DNA of 64,000 bases, taken from positions 5,561,501-5,625,500 of the forward strand of contig NZ_CP080545.1 in the NCBI RefSeq assembly GCF_019550795.1. Direction: 5' to 3'. Every line of letters begins with the position of its first letter. The stretch's first letter is position 1. A program made the position numbers and the translations under genes. The DNA comes from Paenibacillus sp. sptzw28 (GTDB lineage: Bacteria > Bacillota > Bacilli > Paenibacillales > Paenibacillaceae). Positions 18,619 to 27,198 of this stretch are shown piece by piece. The notes below the pieces were generated by a model. The model was not told where the DNA came from. It saw nothing but the letters and a program-made list of their open reading frames with translations, and ran no database searches.

Positions 18619-21147
18619 TTATCTACTTACAGTATAAATTTTCTCAATATTTGACAACAATATTAATTTTGATGCATCCGGTAGATCTTGATTACTTTCA
18701 ATTTTCAATTTTAATACAGAGTACGCATTCCCCCTATATGCAGCAAGATAACATTCTCTAAAGAAAACAGTTATCTTCTGGTCATCGTAACCATTCTGTA
18801 CAAAATGTTTTAATAAAGAAAAAGATTCTTCCATTCCCTTAACGTCACCAAAATGTTTACAAATATCGAACTTATCTCTGCTCAGATAAAACGACTTAGT
18901 AAATTGCTGTAATCCCTCACTTAAAAAATTTATTGATTTATCTTTGTCATTTTCCAAAAAAGCTGCGACCTTAGCTTCAAGTTGATAATAGATCTCAGTT
19001 GGTTTGTTTCTTTGTATCGCTCTAGCAGTAGTTAACATATCTTCAATAGCCTTATTGTCCAACTTTGATTTTGGTTGTCTAATCATACAGTCAAAATATG
19101 CTTGTACATGGTATGTATTTTCTGGTGAACGATGATAGTTTATCTTGGCTAACTCCAACGCTGAATCATAGTTTTGGGTGCTTGTGTACACAATTACTAA
19201 TTCACGTCTTGCATTATGATGCTTAAAGTTCCTTCTTAATACATTGGTTAAATATCTTTCTGCTCTAACATAATGTCCGTTCAATCTGGCATTGAAGCCT
19301 TTAAGAAAATTATACCTATCATATTCTTTATCTGCACGAAAGAAATCAACTTCTGCATCAAATTTCATTGATTTTTTCCTTGCTAGGGCACTGCAGTAGT
19401 AAAACTGAATATTCTTCTGTATTTCCTCTTGTAGATACGTAAAGCCTGAACGCGATTTTAGAGATTCCACAAATTCTATAACTTTATTATATTGCCGTTC
19501 ATTATATAAATCTAGAACAGTTTGTACGTACAACGTCGAGTATAAAAACCTGTCCGGAATAGTTTTTCCTTGTTTTAAATTCTCTTTTATAAGGTACGTC
19601 AACTCTGAAAAATCTAGAAAATCGACGTACTCTGGATCTTGCATCTCCTTATGGAATTGGACTATTCTTTCACTTAATATTGTCTTTATATCATCTGTCA
19701 GTTCGTAATTCATTCTTTGAACATAATCACGAATCACAGCACTTAGCTTTATATATTCACCAGTTGCTCCTGTATGGTTACATATAGTAAATTTTTTCAA
19801 CTTTGCAAGAATAAACTTATAGTCATTGTTTTCTTTTAATACTTGGTTTACGAGACCAATTGGAGTTGAACCAAACTTAGCCAGAAATGCTAAAAATCCA
19901 AAGTACTTTTCTCTTTGTTTAGGTTCAATTACTAATTCAATCATTTTCCCAGAGCTTATGTTAGGCATTTCACTTATCATGTACTGATTATTTGTAACGG
20001 ACTTTATACTTTTTTCTTTAGCCAAATCTACACAATAGACAACTTGAGGTGGATAGCCTGTCAGTACAGAAGCCACAGCATCCAAATCATTTTCTCCAAA
20101 TGGAACATCATTTAATTTAGAATATGTTCTTAAAAAGCCAATACTATCAGATGTTCCAAGTTCTTCAAGACTATACTGGAAAATATATGGATGACGCCTA
20201 TAGTGGAAAGCATCCAAGCTAATATTCGATATGACTGATATCGTTATTTGATTGTTAATTTGCTCTAGTGCTTTTTCAAACCAATATTTAAGAGAACCAG
20301 TTTCATCAATTAAACAAAAATGATCTTCAACAATTATATGTTCCAAATATTGCTGTACAGTCATTAATAGGTCAACAAGAATTTTAATTTTATCTTCGAG
20401 AGCATTGAGTGTCTGGAGATCAGATATGGAATATGCTCCAAACCCTAAATCTGATACTTTAATTATTAAATCTTCTATTCCTTCTGACTTTTCAAGAGAT
20501 ATGGTAGAAGGAAAATAATGCTTGTCCATTAAACCACTATCTTTTAAAGTACCACGCACATAAGACTTCCTGCCTATTCCATCAATTCCTGAAACAACCA
20601 AACACTTGATGTGTTTTATTTTCCCTTCGATAGTACGTTCTTCAAAACAATCTTTAAATGCCTTCTTCTCTAAATCTCTCCCATAAAAAAAATCATATTT
20701 TTGAGAAAAAACTTCATTTTGTCTCATTGTTAATAATGTAAGTTGTGATTCGATCTTTTTGCATGCAATTTTGTAATTCTTTATATGACGAAGATTATAT
20801 GCAGACATACCTGTTCTCAAAAAACTAGGAATCCTAGAATCACTATGTTGTATACTATCATCAATAATTATCGGATATATTTGAGAAAGTTTATGTTTAT
20901 CATCATGAAGCTTTTCTTGTGCTTGATTAATTTCTTTTTTTACCCACTCGGAGTTCAACGCAGATTCAGAGATAAAGTAAACAAAAAGATCAGACTTGTC
21001 TATACTACTAAATATTTCCTCTATAGTTTGCATCCCCGATTCAAATGCAACCTCATCAAAAACACATCTGTCATTACCAAAATACTTTGCTATTGGTCTA
21101 ACATAATTCTTGTCCACACTACTATGAGATAGAAATATCTTATTCAT
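18619..21147 (-). CDS. TIR-NTPase-repeat protein, probable antiphage NLR-like gene
   Basis: 842 residues, with a good GAGGGAG site. The TIR domain covers residues 1-135 (KIFLSHSSVDKNYVRPIAKY) with candidate NADase Glu72 in SEWVKKEI. The NTPase-like middle has a degenerate P-loop near residue 195 (SGIDGIGRKSY, lacking the usual GKT) and a winged part. From about residue 530 to the end are helical repeats of TPR type. This is the layout of bacterial STAND/NLR defence proteins, in which TIR depletes NAD when the repeats sense phage; the function is inferred. It lies between two inverted IS256 relics. Confidence 0.75.
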   Translation of the reverse strand: MNKIFLSHSSVDKNYVRPIAKYFGNDRCVFDEVAFESGMQTIEEIFSSIDKSDLFVYFISESALNSEWVKKEINQAQEKLHDDKHKLSQIYPIIIDDSIQHSDSRIPSFLRTGMSAYNLRHIKNYKIACKKIESQLTLLTMRQNEVFSQKYDFFYGRDLEKKAFKDCFEERTIEGKIKHIKCLVVSGIDGIGRKSYVRGTLKDSGLMDKHYFPSTISLEKSEGIEDLIIKVSDLGFGAYSISDLQTLNALEDKIKILVDLLMTVQQYLEHIIVEDHFCLIDETGSLKYWFEKALEQINNQITISVISNISLDAFHYRRHPYIFQYSLEELGTSDSIGFLRTYSKLNDVPFGENDLDAVASVLTGYPPQVVYCVDLAKEKSIKSVTNNQYMISEMPNISSGKMIELVIEPKQREKYFGFLAFLAKFGSTPIGLVNQVLKENNDYKFILAKLKKFTICNHTGATGEYIKLSAVIRDYVQRMNYELTDDIKTILSERIVQFHKEMQDPEYVDFLDFSELTYLIKENLKQGKTIPDRFLYSTLYVQTVLDLYNERQYNKVIEFVESLKSRSGFTYLQEEIQKNIQFYYCSALARKKSMKFDAEVDFFRADKEYDRYNFLKGFNARLNGHYVRAERYLTNVLRRNFKHHNARRELVIVYTSTQNYDSALELAKINYHRSPENTYHVQAYFDCMIRQPKSKLDNKAIEDMLTTARAIQRNKPTEIYYQLEAKVAAFLENDKDKSINFLSEGLQQFTKSFYLSRDKFDICKHFGDVKGMEESFSLLKHFVQNGYDDQKITVFFRECYLAAYRGNAYSVLKLKIESNQDLPDASKLILLSNIEKIYTVSR

Positions 21148-21149
21148 TA

Positions 21150-21691
21150 TGTACTCCCTCGCTAATGAGAATATATTTTTCGTTATGTAAGCCCTCTATA
21201 TCAAAACTATCTCCTCATAGCCTCTTTAATTATGATAGCCTATTCCCGCTGCAAGATCCAGAAAATATTCCCAATTTCAACAAGCAAAAAGACTGAATTT
21301 AGTCCTATAGCCTTACACGATGACCTTATCCGCATCCACTTGATTCCGTCTTATCGAACCTCGATCCTGCCAATAATCGTACGGACATTTGCTGCTGAAT
21401 CATCTTTGGCAGTTTCAGCATCTTATAACGCCCCTTTATTTATCATCAACGGATTTCCTTGAGACGTTTGGATTCACATTGACGATACCAGATCATCTCA
21501 GTCGGGTAAGAAAAGGTCCAGCATTTATCGTCCTGAAATTAACTTATTCAATATTGTAGCTGCATTAGCTTAGGGATACTTTATTTTTATTAAAGAAGAA
21601 AGTCCGACAAGAAATCGGACGTTCTTTTCTATCTCCAGGATAAATTCGTTTTAAAGATTCCAACTGTTCCGGCTTAACAGCCGCAATGGAA
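21150..21691. other. intergenic with gene scraps
   Basis: No whole gene. On the minus strand there are short frames with stops (for example CWTFSYPTEMIWYRQCE near 21500, and SIAAVKPEQLESLKRIYPGD cut by the IS256 end at 21691). I cannot assign them. Confidence 0.4.
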
Positions 21692-23042
21692 GGGTCTGTC
21701 AAATCTTTTGTGTAAACTCTTTTCGTGCTTTCCCCCGAGGGGGAAAATCTATCGCAAGTGCTGTCCGATGCGATCCGGATAGAAAACGGAGAGCTGCAGC
21801 AGCATTTGACCCCAGTTTTGAACACGGCCTGTCCATTTACGCGTAACATCCATGGTGGCCAGATAAAGCATTTTCAACAAGGATTCATCCGTCGGAAAAA
21901 TGCTTTTTCCCTTCGTCACTTTGCATAGCTGGCGATGGTAACTCTCGATGATGTTGGTGGTATAAATGAGCTTGCGTATTTCGGGTGGGTACTTGAAGAA
22001 GGTAGCCCGCTCCTCCCAGTTATTGCGCCAAAAGCGAATGATGAGCGGGTACTTATTCCCCCAGGTTTCCTCGAAGAATCAAGTTCGACTATTGCCATTT
22101 CTTCCGTCGCTGCTTTGTAAATCGGCTTCAGGTCAGCTGTTACCTTCTTCAGATCCTTGTAAGAGACGTAACGGGTGGAGTTCCGGATCTGGTGGATGAT
22201 ACACTTTCTGAATATCCGTTTTCGCGTAACAAGCCTGAATGGCTTGGCTAAAACCGGTCAGATTGTCGACACAGATGATGAGGATATCCTGCACCCCCCG
22301 GTTCCTCAGGTCGTTTAGAACGCTGAGCCAGAACTTGGCGGATTCATTCTCACCAATCCACATGCCCAGTACATCCTTGTTGCCATCTAGGTCGATGCCG
22401 ATTACCATGTAGGCCGCTTTATTGACAATGGCACCATCTTGTTTCACCTTGAAGTGTATGGCATCCAGGAAGACAACCGCGTACACGCCTTGGAGCGGCC
22501 GGTTCTGCCATTCCTTAATCAAGGGGATGATCTTGTTGGTCACGTTAGAAATAAAGGTGGGAGAGACCTCAATCCCATACAGATTTTGCAGATGATCCTG
22601 AATCTCACGCGTGCTGACACCTTTGGCATAAAGGGCAATAATCTGATCTTCAATGCCGGTCACATTAGACTGGTGCTTCTTCACCACCAGGGGTTCAAAT
22701 TCCCCTTGCCGGTCACGGGGAACGGCGATCTCCTGATCACCGTACTCGCTTACGATGGTTTTCTTACTCTTGCCATTACGACTGTTGGTCGTCTGCTTGT
22801 TCTGCATGTCGTGCTTCTCATAGCCCAGATGTTCATCCATCTCGGCTTCCAGCATCTCCTGCAGCGTTTCGGCAAACAGCTCTTTCAACGCATTCTGTGC
22901 ATCCTGCGCCGAGACCAATTTATTCTCCTTAATGAACTGCCGGAGTTGCTGCTTTGTCCATAATCCCATGTGTTCTCCCCAACCTTTCTTCTACTTCCAT
23001 TGTAATAGGTTTAGGAGTTTACACAATCTATTTTACAGACTC
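21692..23042 (-). mobile_element. IS256-family element, complete ends, dead transposase
   Basis: 1351 bases, the same length as the intact copy at 39967. Ends are GGGTCTGTCAAAT and ATTTTACAGACTC (inverted repeat with mismatches). The flanks CAATGGAA and TGGCAAGG are not a duplication, so one flank has been rearranged or deleted after insertion. The right flank enters the middle of a recombinase gene. Confidence 0.9.
21749..22969 (-). pseudogene. IS256-family transposase, frameshifted
   Basis: The first 260 or so residues match the intact copy, including FLDAIHFKV and CVDNLTGF with the two catalytic Asp residues. An extra T after DIQK shifts the frame, giving an early stop at 22133. The remaining part is readable to 21749 with the shift corrected. 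The same shift occurs in the relic at 17357, so both descend from one dead copy or one duplication. Confidence 0.88.
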
Positions 23043-23369
23043 TGGCAAGGAGATGATAATCACTTTTTCGTATTTGCGAATCCAGACGGTAGACCCTTCC
23101 ATCAAGAGTCACCATACCAATGGTTCCGAAATTTCATATTCAAACATGAGCTTCCGTATATGCGGTTTCACGGCCTAAGGCACACATGCGCTACCTTGTT
23201 AATTAACCATGGAGTTCATGCGAAAGTAATCTCAAGCCGCTTAGGACATGGCAACATAGCGACGACCATGAATATATACGGCCACCGACTTCGTACAGCC
23301 GATCAGGAAGCTGCTCTTAAGTTTGAACATTTGTTTCAAAGCAAACCCAGTAACGACCAAAGACACTGA
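23043..23369 (+). pseudogene. tyrosine recombinase, C-terminal catalytic part
   Basis: 108 residues, with the N-terminal part removed by the IS256 end. It has the recombinase boxes HGLRHTCATLLINHG (HxxR), SRLGHGNIATTMNIYGH with the nucleophile Tyr, and upstream FFVFANPDGRP. Its end lies 200 bases from the right island repeat, as expected for an integrase next to its attachment site. Inactive as it stands. Confidence 0.85.
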
Positions 23370-23569
23370 CTCAATAAGCGAGCAGTGTCTTTTTAATATA
23401 ATGACTGTTACGGTTGCTTTGGCTCCCGTCCGGAGTACTTTTACATCAAAATTACATCAAGGTTGAAACTGCTGGCTTTTCATTAAGAATAATCTCACTG
23501 TTAAACCCCGAGAAACCTTATATATCAAGGATCTTCGCACCAGTCTAATATCTGATCAACAGAGCAACG

Positions 23570-23735
23570 CACTCCACATGCACCGTATGCGGGTTCCGCC
23601 GTAGATCAGATTGAATCTGTTATATTCGGTTAAATCCTTGATTTCACTGGGTTTTTCTCGAGCGCATTCCGTTTTAATTGGGTCTTTTAGGGTGGTTGGG
23701 AAAAAAATTATCCCCAAGTTAACACCAATTTACAC
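23570..23735. repeat. right island repeat, rlmD 3'-end-like attachment site
   Basis: Direct imperfect copy of 15173-15340. On the minus strand it reads NPHTVHVECVALL before a stop. It lies beside the recombinase remnant. Confidence 0.55.
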
Positions 23736-23779
23736 AGTCTAATCCGTTACGAAGTTCCATATTTTTGTTACCGTGGATG

Positions 23780-24240
23780 GATGGTCTGACCTTGCCTCGA
23801 AAAAATGGACACACAGAAAGCCTAAGTGTCACCCTTTAGACTAATGCTTACACCTCATCCCCGACCTTGAATGGAGAGACATAATCGTTGGAGGAATGCG
23901 TTCTCCGGCGGTTTTAGAATAACACGATATATTCAAATACAGCCTCACACGTCTTGAACGAATAATCATTGAGCCATTCCATTTTGAGCTTGCTCAAAAA
24001 GGAGTCCATCGGGGAATATCAAAACAGTCGCCTTTTCGGCTCATGCTGCAGACGAACCCATGCTTCTTGAGAAGCTTCTGGTAACTCTTGCTGGCGTATT
24101 GTACACCCTGATCAGAATGTGGTTGCTTTGTATTTCTTCACAGCTTTAGATCGGATCCCATTCGCTCGCATTAATCGAGCCACGCGGTCTCGACTGGACT
24201 TCCGGTTTTTGTATAAATTCAGTGCGATTAGAAAAATAGA
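23780..24240 (-). pseudogene. IS3-family (IS150-like) transposase remnant
   Basis: The minus strand reads, in several frames and with stops, KNRKSSRDRVARLMRANGIR, then [30 protein letters not shown] and NRRRTHSSNDYVSPF, which are pieces of the OrfB integrase region. It is heavily decayed and has no intact end. Confidence 0.65.
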
Positions 24241-24373
24241 GGGTTGCTTTTTGCACCAACAAAAAGCATTTTAATTTCTAAAAATTTTATAAGTACCATT
24301 GCCTTGCTATAGAAAAATTCCATCATTCGCTTTAAAATAGTCCTTATTAGAATTATGGAAGGGAAAGTATAAA

Positions 24374-25300
24374 ATGGGGAAAATCAGTTTGTTGGTTGGA
24401 AACGGCTTTACCTTAGATTTTATAAAGGATTCTGATCTCAATTCTTCAAGACCTTTACATTGCTTTCAAAACCCCAATCAAAGTAATGAAATTAATTATG
24501 ATAATTACCTTGATAAACTTCATTTCATTAAGAATGAACTTTTTCCTTTACGCAATCAATATTCTAATGATTTTGAAGCCATTAAGATATTTCTCGAAAG
24601 TATTAGCGGTGATACCAAAGAAATAGAAAAGGACTGTCAGCTAAGACGATTTTTAGCATTATCCTATTCCCTATTTCAACTTAAATCTGAAAAGTATGAT
24701 ATGTCTAGTTGGAAGTGGGCAAGGTGGATTCAAAATAATCGTCAAGACATAACATTTGCAGTGTCATTCAATTACGATTTAATTTTAGAAAATGCCTTTA
24801 AGAATGCAAATATTAAATATTATAGAACAGGTTCAAACGAACCTTTTTGCAGCGTCCCGATAATTAAACCGCATGGATCAATTGATTTCGACGTCCCAAA
24901 TTTCTTCCAAGGTAATGTTTGGGGAATTCATACAAGATTAAACGATACACAGTTTGTGAAAATTGTCCCTAAGTGGGAACGGTATTTACCACGATTAGAA
25001 GCTGATATGATTCCTCCATCACAAAAAAACTATCAACGTAAATTGAAATGGACAGAGACGGGGTTCAAACTTTTTAACAACTTAGCTAATTCTAATAATA
25101 TTAGTTATTTTATGATTGGTCATTCCTATTGTGTTGAAGACAGAGAGGAAGTTGACCACTTTATTGATCGACTCCAAAGTACAACTGTTGTCCATATAAT
25201 GCACCCCTACCCATCATCGGATTTATTAGATAAACTAGAATCGAAGAGATTAAAATATAAATACCCAATGGATTGGGATTCGTTGCCTAACTTAACATAA
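24374..25300 (+). CDS. SIR2/AbiH-like protein, possible abortive-infection gene
   Basis: 308 residues, with a GAAGGGAAAG site. The N-terminus LLVGNGF (6-12) matches the nucleotide-binding start of AbiH and SIR2-like proteins. SFNYDLILE (131-139), KPHGSIDF (165-172) and MIGHSYCVEDRE (247-258) fit the remaining SIR2-fold motifs; His167 would be the catalytic candidate. No other domain is present. Such stand-alone proteins are found in antiphage defence as NAD-degrading effectors; this role is inferred. It lies outside the right island repeat and between transposon scars. Confidence 0.6.
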   Translation: MGKISLLVGNGFTLDFIKDSDLNSSRPLHCFQNPNQSNEINYDNYLDKLHFIKNELFPLRNQYSNDFEAIKIFLESISGDTKEIEKDCQLRRFLALSYSLFQLKSEKYDMSSWKWARWIQNNRQDITFAVSFNYDLILENAFKNANIKYYRTGSNEPFCSVPIIKPHGSIDFDVPNFFQGNVWGIHTRLNDTQFVKIVPKWERYLPRLEADMIPPSQKNYQRKLKWTETGFKLFNNLANSNNISYFMIGHSYCVEDREEVDHFIDRLQSTTVVHIMHPYPSSDLLDKLESKRLKYKYPMDWDSLPNLT

Positions 25301-25860
25301 CCAACGACGTTATTACGAATGCCGTTTCTAAAAAACCTCCCTTGTTAGGGGAATGGAAACAGTGTCGGAGTCCGGCCAAGTTAGCCTGCCGGAATCTTCA
25401 GATCAACACGATCGGGCATTTGACTGATCCGGTACTCGCACATAAGTTCAGCAGCCAGATTGACGAACTGTTCGCAAAGTAGAAGGTAAACCATGAATAT
25501 CTATTCAATACTGGATCAACTTCTGCCCAGCGTACCATTTTCGCCAACGAAGCCGACTTTCAGCACGCTCTGGCTTGGCAGATTCATCTGATGTCGTGAA
25601 CAATGTCTTTTTCCATAAGTTCTATATCATTCGTTCTCACGTCACCGACGCGTTCCATGCCGCGAAAAAACACTTCCATAAAAATCCAGGCAACCTCACC
25701 CGTACCGGGACACGATCGCCACTTAGATCAACTTATTTTTAATGTTACTTGACGGGACTATCTCACCACCAAAGCCATTTTTTATTCTGTTGTTGTTCGT
25801 CGAATTTTAAATACCAACATAATAAGAGACTTTTATAAAGACTGTTCTTCACAGCTATGG
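25301..25860 (+). pseudogene. two gene remnants of unknown family
   Basis: The first frame ends with LQINTIGHLTDPVLAHKFSS and IDELFAK before a TAG. Ten bases later an ATG starts MNIYSILDQLLPS, which breaks; the continuation TIFANEADFQHALAWQIH is in another frame. The layout suggests an old two-gene operon that has decayed. The rest up to 25860 shows no gene. Confidence 0.4.
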
Positions 25861-25874
25861 TCGATTCAGTTTTA

Positions 25875-26288
25875 TCAACTTTGTTTTGTCGTATATTTAA
25901 TGAATTGCTCTACCTCAAAAACAAGCGAATACCCTTTATTTTTTTTCATGATAATAACTGGACGTTTATATAAATTAATTCTCCTTCCTATAACTTTCTG
26001 GAATGAGAGGCACCTTCTACCCCACTTTCGTTTTTTGATATTAAATAACCATTCTGGTCCATTATATAATATGACCCAATTTTGTGATAATTCAGGTACC
26101 AGTACTTCGATATCACTTGAAACGTTTGAGTTAATCAAGAGTATTGAATCAAAAGATACGTCTGGCAAAATACTATTAACTTTTTGAAATAGCTTATGTA
26201 ATTCAGAAGTTTTTTTGGATAAAAAATCAAAATGCTTCAACAAGCTTATTCCAAGAATCACAATTAACGCTAATAAAATATTAGTCAT
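25875..26288 (-). CDS. membrane-anchored protein of the Cys-rich peptide cluster
   Basis: 137 residues: one N-terminal membrane helix (about residues 2-18, NILLALIVILGISLL) and a soluble domain with WVILYNGPEWLFNIKKRKWG and several basic residues. It has no cysteine and no thioredoxin motif. Its start overlaps the end of the MauE-like gene by four bases, so it is the last gene of the operon. Immunity to, or handling of, the peptide is possible; I do not recognise the family. Confidence 0.65.
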   Translation of the reverse strand: MTNILLALIVILGISLLKHFDFLSKKTSELHKLFQKVNSILPDVSFDSILLINSNVSSDIEVLVPELSQNWVILYNGPEWLFNIKKRKWGRRCLSFQKVIGRRINLYKRPVIIMKKNKGYSLVFEVEQFIKYTTKQS

Positions 26289-26779
26289 GATTCCATTTCC
26301 TTTTCTAATTCATTCTTATATTTTATATTTTCTAAGATGAAAGTGATGCTCAGTACAATTAGCAAGGATAGCACAAACTCATGGCTAGAATATGACTCCT
26401 TAAGGAGAAAGTAATCAATAACCAACAATAACAAAATTACTACATTACGAAGTATTGGAAACCGACTTAGGGGATGATTTGTCCCAAAGCAACTACATTC
26501 TCTGTTCTTTAAACCATTCTTCACTATTGTAAGTATAGTTAGCGTAATAATAAAAATTGCTGCTAATAATTGCTTCCATTTATTCATGGTATCATTTAAT
26601 AAAAATACAATAAAAAGTCCCGCTTCAAAGATTAGAATAATCCGAGATAGAATTGGAACCCATTTGAAAGGTATCCCATATGAAGCCAGCTCCATATGAA
26701 AATTTTCCATGCTGACTATTTTTGAATAAGAAGAAGAAAAGAAAATAAATGAGATTATGGTCCCTAGCAAAAAAACCAT
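26285..26779 (-). CDS. MauE/DoxX-like redox membrane protein
   Basis: 164 residues with four or more membrane helices. The ECSCFG motif (Cys95, Cys97) follows the second or third helix, as in MauE (usually CGCFG). MauE works with the thioredoxin-like MauD in forming the many disulfides of the methylamine dehydrogenase small subunit. Here two thioredoxin-fold proteins and an eight-cysteine peptide are in the same operon, so a parallel role as quinone- or membrane-linked disulfide partner is the best reading. Confidence 0.75.
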   Translation of the reverse strand: MVFLLGTIISFIFFSSSYSKIVSMENFHMELASYGIPFKWVPILSRIILIFEAGLFIVFLLNDTMNKWKQLLAAIFIITLTILTIVKNGLKNRECSCFGTNHPLSRFPILRNVVILLLLVIDYFLLKESYSSHEFVLSLLIVLSITFILENIKYKNELEKEMES

Positions 26780-26794
26780 TCACAAGCACCTCAA

Positions 26795-27169
26795 TTAATA
26801 TAGACTAATATTTATTGGATACCAACTTCTCTTCACACCATCAATATAGCATTCAAAAAAAATATTTTCTTCACGCTCAACTAGCAGTTTGAAATCAAAA
26901 TTTTGATCCACACCAGGTACTTGGTTCAAACCTCTATAATTGCGATGTACAAAAGCACTTGGAGAGCTAAGTAGTTCTCCTTTGGCGTTTATTATTTTGA
27001 ATTCCGTTAGTACATCTCTTTTTAATGGAAGTTCTGTTATTTTTAATAGGAATGAAAATTTAATGATATACGGAAAAACAGGAACACTAACGGAATTTAT
27101 TACTTTCCCAAGTACATGACGATTGTCTTCTATCTTTATTTCATCGCACGCTATTAATTGAACCTGCAT
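26795..27169 (-). CDS. small soluble protein of the peptide cluster, unknown
   Basis: 124 residues from the ATG at 27169 (GGAGG seven bases upstream); the longer start at 27184 lies before that site. Predicted all-beta: IKFSFLLKITELPLKRDV, LTEFKIINAKGELLSSP, FDFKLLVEREENIFFECYID. The pattern is like small sandwich proteins of the DUF6941 kind, but I would not insist. It lies between the exporter and the MauE-like gene; peptide binding or immunity are possibilities. Confidence 0.6.
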   Translation of the reverse strand: MQVQLIACDEIKIEDNRHVLGKVINSVSVPVFPYIIKFSFLLKITELPLKRDVLTEFKIINAKGELLSSPSAFVHRNYRGLNQVPGVDQNFDFKLLVEREENIFFECYIDGVKRSWYPINISLY

Positions 27170-27198
27170 CGTTTTCCTCCACATTGTTTATTTCCCTT

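Noticed and set aside
17357..23042. A functional composite IS256 transposon carrying the TIR gene
   Set aside because: Both transposases are dead, the left copy lacks its start and full end, and there is no target duplication around the pair.
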